Positions 1-8,630 of a stretch of DNA of 12,989 nt are shown here, in pieces; within the stretch, counting starts at the first letter, position 1; every line of letters starts with the position of its first letter. Made by a program: the position numbers and the translations under genes. The DNA is from Rubritepida sp. (GTDB taxonomy: Bacteria; Pseudomonadota; Alphaproteobacteria; Acetobacterales; Acetobacteraceae): contig JACMRO010000381.1 of the NCBI GenBank assembly GCA_014376425.1, forward strand, positions 1-12,989, in the 5' to 3' direction. Under the pieces are notes generated by a model. The model did not search any database, was not told the origin of the DNA, and saw nothing but the letters and a program-made list of their open reading frames with translations.

Positions 1-1
1 C

Positions 2-1108
2 GACCCCAGGCCCCTCCCGACGGCCGGAACAACCACCCCGCCGGCGGTGGCGACCACCTCGCCGCCGGGGGGGGCATCGGGTGGGCAGCCGCCGCCCGAG
101 AAGGGCGTGACGGGTGCGGGCGGCGAGCGGCATCCGCTACCGGAGATGGCGCCGCGCGCGGCCGTGCCGCAAACCGCATCCGGCGAACGGGTCTTCGCGT
201 CGCCCCTGGCGCGCCGCATGGCGCAGCAGGCCGGGCTGGACGTCGCGAAGATCAGCGGCAGCGGGCCGCAGGGACGGGTGGTGAAGGCGGATGTGGAAGC
301 GGCGATGAACCGCCCTGCCCCGGCCGCCGCGCCCGCTACTGCCGCGGCACCCGCTCAAGCCGCACCGGCCCAGGCGGCAAAGCCCGCCGCGGTTCCGGCC
401 GTGCCGCTTCCAGGCACCACGCCGCATCCTAACAGCAGCATGCGCAAGGTCATCGCCAAGCGGCTGTCGGAGAGCAAGGCCACCATCCCGCATTTCTACG
501 TGGCGATGGATATCGAACTGGACGCGCTGCTCGACCTGCGCGCCAAGCTGAACGCCCGCAGCCCGAAGGACGGCCCGGGCGCCTACAAGATTTCGGTGAA
601 CGACCTGGTCATCAAGGCGGCGGCGGTGACGCTGCGGCGCGTACCGGGCGTGGCGGCGAGCTGGACCGAGGAGGCGATCCTGCGGTTCGACCAGATCGAC
701 ATCTCGGTCGCCGTCTCCATCCCCGACGGGCTGATCACGCCCATCGTGAAGAACGCCGACATCAAGGGCCTGGCCGCCATTTCGAACGAGATGAAGGACC
801 TGGCGGCGCGGGCCAAAGCGGGCAAGCTGAAGCCGGATGAATTCCAGGGCGGCGGCTTCTCCGTCTCCAACATGGGGATGTACGGGGTCAGCCATTTCGC
901 GGCGATCATTAACCCGCCGCAGGCCGGTATTCTGGCGGTGGGCGCGGGGACGCCACGGGCCGTGGTGAAGAACGGCGCGCTGGCCATCGCCACGGTAATG
1001 ACATGCCAGTTGAGCGTGGATCACCGGGTGATCGACGGGTCGTTGGCGGCGGAATGGCTGGCGGCGTTCAAAGCCGTGGTGGAGGATCCGCTGAGCCTGA
1101 TGCTGTGA
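2..1108 (+). CDS. pdhC: Pyruvate dehydrogenase E2, dihydrolipoamide acetyltransferase (5' end outside window)
   Basis: This is the E2 core of the pyruvate dehydrogenase complex, which moves the acetyl group from lipoyl-lysine to CoA in the cytoplasm. The frame is open to the left edge (368 residues visible). The N-terminal lipoyl domain is therefore expected upstream, and the GTG at 47 is probably not the true start. The visible part begins in an Ala/Pro/Gly-rich linker. It continues with the peripheral E1/E3-binding domain (about residues 64-102, VFASPLARR to the GRVVKADVEAAM stretch) and a second Ala/Pro linker. The catalytic domain follows (about 142-368) with the active-site motif DHRVIDG at 340-346, where His341 is the catalytic base. 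The C-terminus EDPLSLML is normal for the family. It heads a plus-strand run with lpd and lipA. A 2-oxoglutarate or branched-chain E2 is less likely, because the linker style and the alphaproteobacterial lpd neighbour fit PdhC best. Confidence 0.93.
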   Translation, partial: DPRPLPTAGTTTPPAVATTSPPGGASGGQPPPEKGVTGAGGERHPLPEMAPRAAVPQTASGERVFASPLARRMAQQAGLDVAKISGSGPQGRVVKADVEAAMNRPAPAAAPATAAAPAQAAPAQAAKPAAVPAVPLPGTTPHPNSSMRKVIAKRLSESKATIPHFYVAMDIELDALLDLRAKLNARSPKDGPGAYKISVNDLVIKAAAVTLRRVPGVAASWTEEAILRFDQIDISVAVSIPDGLITPIVKNADIKGLAAISNEMKDLAARAKAGKLKPDEFQGGGFSVSNMGMYGVSHFAAIINPPQAGILAVGAGTPRAVVKNGALAIATVMTCQLSVDHRVIDGSLAAEWLAAFKAVVEDPLSLML

Positions 1109-1341
1109 CGAGGTTCCGGTTGGAGACTACCACCCTCAGGCTGGCTTCGGCATCCAGGCTGCTGCAATGCGTCATCCTGGCAACAGGGGTAATGGCTCTG
1201 CCGGCCTGCACCCATGTTTAGGCGCCATACCCCCATGGGAGCCTTTCTCGACAATGATTCGCGCCGGACTTGCCTGCTGGGAGCCCCTGCAGATGTTCCG
1301 AGCGCGCCAGCTTCGTCGGATGGATTTGTGGCGGGTGCGAA
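1109..1341. other. Gap between pdhC and the GNAT gene
   Basis: These 233 bp hold no recognisable gene, RNA or clear terminator. GC content is visibly lower than in the flanking genes. Two short frames tile the gap. One (1105-1221) ends in a hydrophobic stretch plus a lipobox-like LPAC. The other (1214-1345) has its stop overlapping the GTG of the next gene. Neither shows the strong third-position GC bias of its neighbours, so neither is called as a gene. The gap may hold a promoter for the GNAT-lpd genes, but I could not identify -35 and -10 boxes with confidence. Confidence 0.5.
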
Positions 1342-1821
1342 GTGAGCCGCTTGGCACTCCGTATCGCAATGCGGGCCGACGTGCCGCTGGTCGCGCGCTT
1401 CGTGCATGCCCTGGCGGTGTATGAAAAGCTGGAGCACCTCGTCATCGGAACCGAGGCGCAGTTCGAAACCCTGCTTTTCGGCAGCCCGCCCAGTGCCCAC
1501 GCACTCATCGCAGAGTGGGACGGCGCGCCTGTCGGTTTTGCTGTCTGGTACTTCGCCATCTCCACATTCACGGCGCGGACCAAGCTCTACCTCGAGGACG
1601 TGTTCGTCGCCCCCGAGGCGCGCGGCCAGGGCATTGGCCGCGCCATCTTCGCCGACCTCGCCCGCCGCGCCGTCGCCGCCGGTTCCTCGGGCATGGAATG
1701 GTCGGTGCTGGACTGGAACGCGCCGTCGATCGCCTTCTATCGCTCCATCGGCGCCACGCCGCATGAGGGCTGGACCACGCAACGACTGACGGGCGAGGCG
1801 CTGCACGCGCTGGCCGCATAG
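1342..1821 (+). CDS. GNAT family N-acetyltransferase
   Basis: A 159-residue protein of the GCN5-related N-acetyltransferase fold, which transfers acetyl from acetyl-CoA to an amine. The substrate is unknown. It resembles the group that includes spermidine/diamine acetyltransferases: an ADVPLVARFVHALAVYEKLE start, a LYLEDVFV strand, and the acetyl-CoA pyrophosphate loop RGQGIGR at residues 94-100. It then has EWSVLDWNAPSIAFYRSIGA, the usual C-terminal substrate and CoA side, and ends in LTGEALHALAA. The GTG at 1342 is chosen because homologous similarity begins just after it. An in-frame upstream ATG at 1270 would add 24 Cys-rich residues that do not look like the family. It sits 8 bp before lpd and is probably co-transcribed. 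A role in acetylating a complex component or a small amine is only a guess from position. Confidence 0.88.
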   Translation: MSRLALRIAMRADVPLVARFVHALAVYEKLEHLVIGTEAQFETLLFGSPPSAHALIAEWDGAPVGFAVWYFAISTFTARTKLYLEDVFVAPEARGQGIGRAIFADLARRAVAAGSSGMEWSVLDWNAPSIAFYRSIGATPHEGWTTQRLTGEALHALAA

Positions 1822-1825
1822 GGGG
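1821..1825 (+). promoter_or_regulatory. Ribosome binding site of lpd
   Basis: A GGGGG run begins at the last base of the GNAT stop codon and lies four bases before the lpd ATG at 1830. It fixes the lpd start and suggests translational coupling with the upstream gene. Confidence 0.55.
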
Positions 1826-1829
1826 CACC

Positions 1830-3224
<1,395 letters not shown>

Positions 3225-3238
3225 ACGGGGCGCGGGCA

Positions 3239-4369
3239 ATGGCCAGCAAATGGACGGATCGCGCCGCGCAGCTGCGCCGGTTGTGGCGGTTGCCCACGGA
3301 TGTGGCACAGGCGGGGCAGGCCAGCGCGCACGCCACGCAAACTCTCGTGGCCGGGCTGGCCGGCGTGGCGGCGCGGATCGAGAGCCTGCAGGCCCCGGAT
3401 GGCCGGCTGGCCGAGATCCCTGCCTTGCGCGACGTGCTGGCTGCGCAGAGCCAGGAACTGGCCGCGCTGCGCGCCGCCATGGCAGAGCTGGCCGCAGCAG
3501 TCCCGACCATGTCCGAGCGTCAGGACCAGGCGATGCAAGCGCAGGCCGGGCGCCTGGAGGCGATGCGGGCGACGTTGGACGCTCAGGCCGCCACCGCCCG
3601 CACGCTGGCCGAGGAACGCCAGGCGGCTTTGCGGCAATGCCTGTTGCGACTGGAGGAGCTGGGCTTTGACCAGCTGACCATCCTGGCGCGCGGCGCATCG
3701 ACGGGCGCCTCACCGGGTGGGCTGCGCATCGTCACCGAGCTGGCCAGCGACCTGCCGCCTGTTGCTGCCGAGGACGCCCGCCAGCCGCGCTTCGTCTCCG
3801 CCTGCGAAAGGCTTTTCCCCGGCCGTGCGTTGCAGCACCTCGATCTGGGTTGCGGCGGCGGCGGGCTGGTGTGGGACTTCCTCGCTGCCGGCCATCAATC
3901 CTGGGGTGTGGCAGGCGACCGTCAGCAGGGTTTCCGACGGGTCGTGCCGGGCCGCTTCCTCGCCGCCGACCTCAAGCGTCCCTTCCAGTTGCTGCGCGAG
4001 GATGGCAAGCCTGCCCACTTCGACATCATCACTGCCTGGGGAGTGCTGGAGCGGATGCCAGCCGACGCCATGGCGCAGCTCTTCGGGCAGATCCGCCAGG
4101 CACTCGGCGTGGATGGCGTGTTCGTGGCCTCCGTCGCCAACTTCGAGGCGCACGACCCGGCCACCGGCGCACCCCTCCACCTCACCCTGCAGCCCCGCGA
4201 ATGGTGGCTGGCGCGGGCGGCGGAGGCCGGGCTGCGCACGCCGCATCGACCCCTGTCCTTCGCGCCGGACGATTTTGTCCGCGGCGCCGCCAATCCCCGC
4301 TGCGACGACTGGGATGCACGATGGGAGCCCAGCCCGGGCTTTCACCTGACGCTTGAGCCCGCACCGTAG
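3239..4369 (+). CDS. Class I SAM-dependent methyltransferase with long helical N-terminus
   Basis: A 376-residue protein with two parts. Residues about 1-150 are Ala/Leu/Gln/Glu-rich, without Gly or Pro over long stretches, and look like a coiled coil (for example SQELAALRAAMAELAAAV and AQAGRLEAMRATLDAQAA). Residues about 190-376 are a class I methyltransferase. Motif I is LDLGCGGGG at 201-209, followed by FDIITAWGVLERMPADAM (motif IV region) and then ALGVDGVFVASVANFEAHD. The likely cofactor is S-adenosylmethionine; the substrate is unknown. There is no signal peptide or membrane segment. It starts 14 bp after lpd behind a G-rich Shine-Dalgarno-like stretch, and ends 23 bp before lipA. Similar layouts occur in polysaccharide-modifying methyltransferases, so a cell-surface role unrelated to lipoate is possible. 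Confidence 0.8.
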   Translation: MASKWTDRAAQLRRLWRLPTDVAQAGQASAHATQTLVAGLAGVAARIESLQAPDGRLAEIPALRDVLAAQSQELAALRAAMAELAAAVPTMSERQDQAMQAQAGRLEAMRATLDAQAATARTLAEERQAALRQCLLRLEELGFDQLTILARGASTGASPGGLRIVTELASDLPPVAAEDARQPRFVSACERLFPGRALQHLDLGCGGGGLVWDFLAAGHQSWGVAGDRQQGFRRVVPGRFLAADLKRPFQLLREDGKPAHFDIITAWGVLERMPADAMAQLFGQIRQALGVDGVFVASVANFEAHDPATGAPLHLTLQPREWWLARAAEAGLRTPHRPLSFAPDDFVRGAANPRCDDWDARWEPSPGFHLTLEPAP

Positions 4370-4392
4370 CCGACCCGCGGACCAGACCCTAT

Positions 4393-5463
4393 ATGCCCCC
4401 CATGGTCACACGGCTCGATATCCGTCACCCGCGCCACCCCGAAAAGGCGGCCCGCCCCGACAACCCCATCCAGCGCAAACCGGACTGGATACGCGTCCGC
4501 GCGCCCAATCACCCGGTCTATGCTCAGACGCGCGACCTGATGCGCGCCAACAAGCTGGTGACGGTGTGCGAGGAAGCGGCCTGCCCCAACATCGGCGAAT
4601 GCTGGTCGCAACGGCACGCGACCATGATGATCATGGGCGACATCTGCACCCGCGCATGCGCCTTCTGCAACGTCACCACCGGCATGCCCAACGCGCTGGA
4701 CAGTGACGAACCGCGCCGCGTGGGCGACGCGGTGGCCAAGCTGGGGCTGCGCCATGTCGTGATCACCAGCGTCGACCGCGACGATCTGGCCGATGGCGGC
4801 GCAGTGCATTTTGCCGAAACCATCGCCGCCATCCGTGCCGCGACGCCGGGCACCACGATCGAGATTCTGACGCCCGACTTCCTTCGCAAGCCGGGCGCGC
4901 TGGAGGTCGTGGTCGCAGCGCGGCCCGACGTATTCAATCACAATCTGGAAACCGTGCCGCGGCTATACCCGACGATCCGCCCGGGCGCCCGTTACTTCCA
5001 CTCGCTGCGGCTGCTGGACGAGGTGAAGCGGCTGGATGGCTCCATCTTCACCAAATCCGGCATCATGGTGGGGCTGGGCGAGGAGCGGATGGAGATTTCC
5101 CAGGTGATGGACGATCTGCGCAGCGCCGAGGTCGATTTTCTCACCATCGGCCAGTATCTGCAGCCCAGCGTGAAGCATGCGGCAGTGGCGCGGTTCGTAC
5201 CGCCCCCCGAGTTTGACGAATATGCGCGCACCGCCCGCGGCAAAGGCTTCCTGCTGGTTTCGGCCACGCCGCTGACCCGCAGTTCCTACCATGCCGATGA
5301 GGATTTTGCGGCGCTGCAGGCCGCGCGGCACGCGGCGGTGCAGGCCGCGCGGCACGCGGCGGTGCAGGCCGCGGGACACGCCGCACCACAGGCTGCGGCG
5401 CACGCGACGGCGCAGTCCGCGCCGCGTGGGGCAGAACAGGCCGCGCGGAGCACGGCGGCCTAA
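4393..5463 (+). CDS. lipA: Lipoyl synthase, with a C-terminal repeat tail
   Basis: A radical SAM enzyme that inserts two sulfurs into protein-bound octanoyl chains, making the lipoyl cofactor of E2 proteins and GcvH. The auxiliary cluster cysteines are Cys59, Cys64 and Cys70 (CX4CX5C). The radical SAM cluster is Cys85, Cys89 and Cys92 (CX3CX2C). The conserved RSSYHA at 296-301 supplies the serine ligand of the auxiliary cluster. The normal LipA body ends near residue 308. The remaining 48 residues (309-356) are six copies of an 8-residue Gln-Ala-Ala-rich unit. This tail is not part of the family and is described separately. No clear Shine-Dalgarno is seen. An alternative ATG lies three codons downstream at 4402. 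The next gene starts one base after the stop, so the two are probably co-translated. Closeness to pdhC and lpd fits a lipoate and PDH function. Confidence 0.96.
   Translation: MPPMVTRLDIRHPRHPEKAARPDNPIQRKPDWIRVRAPNHPVYAQTRDLMRANKLVTVCEEAACPNIGECWSQRHATMMIMGDICTRACAFCNVTTGMPNALDSDEPRRVGDAVAKLGLRHVVITSVDRDDLADGGAVHFAETIAAIRAATPGTTIEILTPDFLRKPGALEVVVAARPDVFNHNLETVPRLYPTIRPGARYFHSLRLLDEVKRLDGSIFTKSGIMVGLGEERMEISQVMDDLRSAEVDFLTIGQYLQPSVKHAAVARFVPPPEFDEYARTARGKGFLLVSATPLTRSSYHADEDFAALQAARHAAVQAARHAAVQAAGHAAPQAAAHATAQSAPRGAEQAARSTAA
5317..5460 (+). repeat. Six 24-bp tandem repeats in the 3' end of lipA
   Basis: Exactly six in-frame 24-bp units run from residue 309 to the stop codon. They encode QAARHAAV, QAARHAAV, QAAGHAAP, QAAAHATA, QSAPRGAE and QAARSTAA. 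The first two units are identical at the DNA level and later ones are progressively diverged. That pattern fits recent slippage or unequal exchange at the 5' side of the array. Because the unit is a multiple of three, copy-number changes would alter tail length without breaking the frame. Confidence 0.93.
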
Positions 5464-5464
5464 C

Positions 5465-5935
5465 ATGCCCACCCACGCCCAGAAAAAGATCCTGCGCTAC
5501 ACGCCGGAGCAGATGTACGCGCTGGTGGCCGATGTGCGCCGCTACCCCGAATTCCTGCCCTGGTGCGCGGCGGCGCGCATTGTCGATCAGGACGAGGCCC
5601 GGCTGACCGCCGACATGACCATCGGCTTCAAGGTGTTCCGCGAAACCTTCCGTAGCGAGGTGGAGCTGGAGCCCGGGCGCGAGGTAAGGGTGCGCTACCT
5701 CAACGGGCCCTTCCGCTACCTCAACAACACGTGGAAATTCCAGCCGCACCCGGCCGGCGTCGAAGTCGATTTCTTCGTCGATTTCGAATTCCGCAGCGCC
5801 CTGCTGCGCGCCGCCATCGGCCTGGTGTTCAACGAGGCGGTGCAGATGATGGTGCGCGCCTTCGAACGGCGGGCGATGGCACTGTATGGCCGCGGCGCGC
5901 CGGCGGCCACCGTGCCGGTGCCGACGGCTGGCTGA
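5465..5935 (+). CDS. RatA/COQ10-like START-fold protein
   Basis: A 156-residue member of the polyketide cyclase/START family annotated as RatA or coenzyme Q-binding COQ10. Family features are the opening THAQKKILRYTPEQMYALV, then DVRRYPEFLPWCAAARIV, GFKVFRETFRSEVEL, and the acidic-aromatic VDFFVDFEFRSALLRAA. A C-terminal helix FNEAVQMMVRAFERRA follows. In the related mitochondrial Coq10 the fold binds ubiquinone and supports respiration. The E. coli protein was reported as a ribosome-association toxin, but the role in alphaproteobacteria is not settled and the lipA neighbourhood favours a metabolic or quinone role. It starts one base after the lipA stop. The last 50 bp overlap the only ordinary start of the helicase gene that follows. 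The last 10 or so residues are a Pro/Ala-rich tail. Confidence 0.9.
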   Translation: MPTHAQKKILRYTPEQMYALVADVRRYPEFLPWCAAARIVDQDEARLTADMTIGFKVFRETFRSEVELEPGREVRVRYLNGPFRYLNNTWKFQPHPAGVEVDFFVDFEFRSALLRAAIGLVFNEAVQMMVRAFERRAMALYGRGAPAATVPVPTAG

Positions 5936-8543
5936 GCTTCCGGTCCACGAGGCTCTGCCGGCGTTGAGGGCGGCGCTGCAAGGCGGGCGGTCGGCCGTGC
6001 TCGTCGCCCCGCCCGGCGCCGGCAAAACCACCCTGGTGCCCCTGGTGCTGATGGACGAGCCCTGGGCGGACGGGAAAATCCTGGTGCTCGAGCCGCGCCG
6101 CGTCGCCGCGCGGGCTGCCGCCCGGCGCATGGCGGAAATGCTGGGTGAGGCGCTGGGCAAACGCATCGGCCTGGCGACGCGGATGGAACGTGTGGCCGGA
6201 CCCGAATTGCGGGTCGAGGTTGTGACCGAGGGGCTCCTCGTGCGCCGGCTGCAATCAGATCCGGGGCTCGATGGCGTCGCCTGCGTCATCTTCGACGAGG
6301 CGCATGAGCGTAACCTCGACACCGATATCGCCATCGCGCTGTGCCTGGACGTGCAGCGCAACCTGCGGCCGGAGCTGCGGCTGTTGGCCATGAGTGCCAC
6401 GCTGGACGGCGCGGCCTTCGCCGGCCTGCTGGGCGCCCCGGTGATCGAGAGCCTGGGGCGTGCCCACGCCGTGGTCATTCAACATCGGGCCCGCGAACTA
6501 CCAGACGTCCGCGCCCTGCCCGAAGCCATGGCCGGCGCGATCCGCGAGGCGCTGCGCGACCATCCCGGCGACGTGCTGGCCTTCCTGCCGGGATGGAGCG
6601 AGATCCGGCGCACCGCCGAGCGGCTGGCCGGCATCGTCGCAGACGTGCTGCCGTTGCATGGCGAATTGCCGCCGGGCGAGCAGGATCGAGCATTGGCCCC
6701 GGGCACCAGGAGAAAGGTGGTGCTGGCGTCTTCGATCGCCGAGACGTCGCTGACCGTGCCGGGCGTGCGCATCGTGGTCGATGGCGGCTTCCGCCGGGCG
6801 CCAAGGCTGGACGCGGCCTCGGGCCTGACGCGGTTGACCACGCAGCGGATCAGCCGCGCGGCCGCCGAGCAGCGCGCCGGCCGCGCCGGGCGGACCGAGC
6901 CGGGCATCGCCATCCGCCTGTGGACCGAAGCGCTGCATCGCGGCCTGCCGCTGCAGGACCGGCCGGAGATCCTGCAGGCCGAGCTGTCCTCCTTCGCGCT
7001 GGATTGCGCCGCCTGGGGTGCCGCGCCGGCCGACCTGCCTCTGCTGGACGCACCGCCGGCCGGTGCCTGGGCCGCCGCCCGTGCCCTGCTGCACGCGCTG
7101 GACGCTTTGGACAGCCATGGCCGCATCACCGACACTGGCCGGCGCATGGCCCGCCTTGGCACCCATCCCCGCTTTGCCCGGATGATGCTGGCAGCGCGCG
7201 ACGATGGCGAGCGTGCCCTGGCCGCCGACCTCGCCGCATTGCTGGAAGAGCGCGACCCGATCCGCGACCGCGAGGCACCGGCCGACATCAACCTGCGCCT
7301 GGGTCTGCTGCATGGCGCCGACCATGCGGCGGCGGACCGGCCTACGCTGGCACGCATCAGCCGGGCTGCGGCCCAGCCCCGCCGCGGGCTGGGCCTGCCA
7401 GCCCGTGCCCTGCCCGGCGGCGATGCGGGGCCGCTGCTGGCGGCCGGCTTCCCGGACCGGATCGCCGTGCGGCGCGGCGTGCTGGAAGGCGTGTTCCGCC
7501 TGGCCGGCCTCGACGCCGCTCGCGATCTGCAGCTGGGCGACGAGGACCATCCGCAACTCGGCGCCGGTGATGACCCGCGACTTGGTGCCGGAATCAACCC
7601 GCGGCTCGGCGCCGGAAATAACCCGCGGCTCGGCGCCGGCAGTAACCCGCGGCTCGGCGCCGGCAGTAACCCGCGGCTCGGCGCCGGGCCGGGCGCGCGC
7701 ACCGCCGCCAACGACCCGCTGCGCCGTGCCCCCCTGCTGGCGGTAGCGCAGCTTGAGCTGGTGGGCACCGAGGCGCGGATTCGCATGGCGGCACCGCTTG
7801 ACCTGGCGACCCTGGAAGCGCGCTTCCCCGAACGCATCGCCTGGGTAGAGGGCGCCGTATTCGATGCCCGCACGGGTTCTGTCACCGCCCGCCGCCGCCG
7901 CATGTTCGGCCCCCTGGTGCTGGAGGAGGCGCCGCCGCTGCACCCCGACGCACAGGCATTGGCGCTGGCGCTGGCCGAGGCCGCCGCCGGGCGCGACCTG
8001 CGCGACCTCGAATGGAGCGATGCGGCCCGGCAGCTTCAGGCGCGGATCGGCTGGATGCGGCGCGCCGATCAGGCCTGGCCCGACGTGACCACGCCAAACC
8101 TCATCGCCACCGCTACCGAATGGCTGGCGCCCCACCTTTTCGGCCTGTCGCGGCTGAGCGAGCTGCGCACCATCGACCTGGCCGCCCTGCTGCTGCCGCA
8201 GGAACGCCGGCGCGCGCTGGAGGCCGCCCTGCCCGCCCGCCTGCCGCTACCGCAAGGCCGTTCGGCCGCGATCGACTACACGACCGATCCGCCGCGGCTG
8301 GAAGCGCGGGCGCAGCATCTGTTCGGGGTCACCGCCACGCCGCTGCTGGCGGGCGGCACGGTGCCGCTGCACATCGCCCTGCTGTCGCCCGCCGGCCGGC
8401 CGATCGGCATCACGGCAGACCTGGCCGGCTTCTGGGGTGCGGGCTGGGCCGATGCGCGGCGCGACATGCGAGGGCGCTACCCCAGGCACGACTGGCCCGA
8501 AAACCCGGCAGCAGCCGAGGCGCCGCCGGAGCGACGGCGGTAG
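5886..8543 (+). CDS. hrpB: ATP-dependent helicase HrpB, with an internal repeat insert
   Basis: An 885-residue DEAH-box helicase of the HrpB family; its RNA or DNA substrate is not well defined. The Walker A motif APPGAGKTT has Lys47, DEAH is at 137-140 (FDEAHERNLDTD), SAT at 170-172, and motif VI QRAGRAGR at 329-336. The winged-helix/HA2 region follows (ALLHALDALDSHGRITDTGRRMA). The family C-terminal domain ends with SPAGRPIGITADLAGFW and MRGRYPRHDWPENP. Residues 555-602 are six copies of an 8-residue repeat inserted between the HA2 region and the C-terminal half; this is not usual for HrpB. The start is uncertain. The ATG at 5886 lies 50 bp inside ratA and its first 14 residues are Arg-rich and not family-like. 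Similarity begins near position 5928, where only a CTG is available. A possible terminator follows the stop. Confidence 0.94.
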   Translation: MAAARRRPPCRCRRLAELPVHEALPALRAALQGGRSAVLVAPPGAGKTTLVPLVLMDEPWADGKILVLEPRRVAARAAARRMAEMLGEALGKRIGLATRMERVAGPELRVEVVTEGLLVRRLQSDPGLDGVACVIFDEAHERNLDTDIAIALCLDVQRNLRPELRLLAMSATLDGAAFAGLLGAPVIESLGRAHAVVIQHRARELPDVRALPEAMAGAIREALRDHPGDVLAFLPGWSEIRRTAERLAGIVADVLPLHGELPPGEQDRALAPGTRRKVVLASSIAETSLTVPGVRIVVDGGFRRAPRLDAASGLTRLTTQRISRAAAEQRAGRAGRTEPGIAIRLWTEALHRGLPLQDRPEILQAELSSFALDCAAWGAAPADLPLLDAPPAGAWAAARALLHALDALDSHGRITDTGRRMARLGTHPRFARMMLAARDDGERALAADLAALLEERDPIRDREAPADINLRLGLLHGADHAAADRPTLARISRAAAQPRRGLGLPARALPGGDAGPLLAAGFPDRIAVRRGVLEGVFRLAGLDAARDLQLGDEDHPQLGAGDDPRLGAGINPRLGAGNNPRLGAGSNPRLGAGSNPRLGAGPGARTAANDPLRRAPLLAVAQLELVGTEARIRMAAPLDLATLEARFPERIAWVEGAVFDARTGSVTARRRRMFGPLVLEEAPPLHPDAQALALALAEAAAGRDLRDLEWSDAARQLQARIGWMRRADQAWPDVTTPNLIATATEWLAPHLFGLSRLSELRTIDLAALLLPQERRRALEAALPARLPLPQGRSAAIDYTTDPPRLEARAQHLFGVTATPLLAGGTVPLHIALLSPAGRPIGITADLAGFWGAGWADARRDMRGRYPRHDWPENPAAAEAPPERRR
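7548..7691 (+). repeat. Six 24-bp tandem repeats inside hrpB
   Basis: Six in-frame 24-bp units encode HPQLGAGD, DPRLGAGI, NPRLGAGN, NPRLGAGS, NPRLGAGS and NPRLGAGP (residues 555-602). The fourth and fifth units are identical in DNA, while the first two are most diverged. The insert interrupts the region between the HA2-like part and the HrpB C-terminal part. It looks like a flexible or weakly structured spacer. The sequence is unrelated to the lipA repeats, but period and copy number are the same. Confidence 0.93.
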
Positions 8544-8572
8544 CCGCTGGAGCGGCGACGACAGGCCCACCC

Positions 8573-8606
8573 GTGCTGGGGGGCCATGCGGCCCTTTGAC
8601 CAGCAC
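8573..8606 (+). terminator. Possible hairpin terminator after hrpB
   Basis: An outer 7-bp stem GTGCTGG/CCAGCAC (8573-8579 with 8600-8606) encloses an inner 5-bp stem GGGCC-ATGC-GGCCC (8581-8594). A short TTT follows the inner stem. It begins 30 bp after the hrpB stop. The T tract is weak, so function is uncertain. It could also stop the opposing methyltransferase transcript. Confidence 0.35.
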
Positions 8607-8630
8607 CATCTCAGCGCCCGCGCGAACCGA

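Noticed and set aside
5317..5460. CRISPR-like array
   Set aside because: The 24-bp units are directly adjacent with no unique spacers and are in frame with lipA.
7548..7691. RTX-like calcium-binding repeats in hrpB
   Set aside because: The period is eight, not nine, and the units lack the regular GGxGxDxLx pattern with Asp. They are more likely a spacer repeat.
6498..8135. Long minus-strand open frame (545 codons) opposite hrpB
   Set aside because: It lies antisense to a clear helicase with all motifs. High GC suppresses stop codons, and the translation is Arg/Gly/Gln-rich with no family features.
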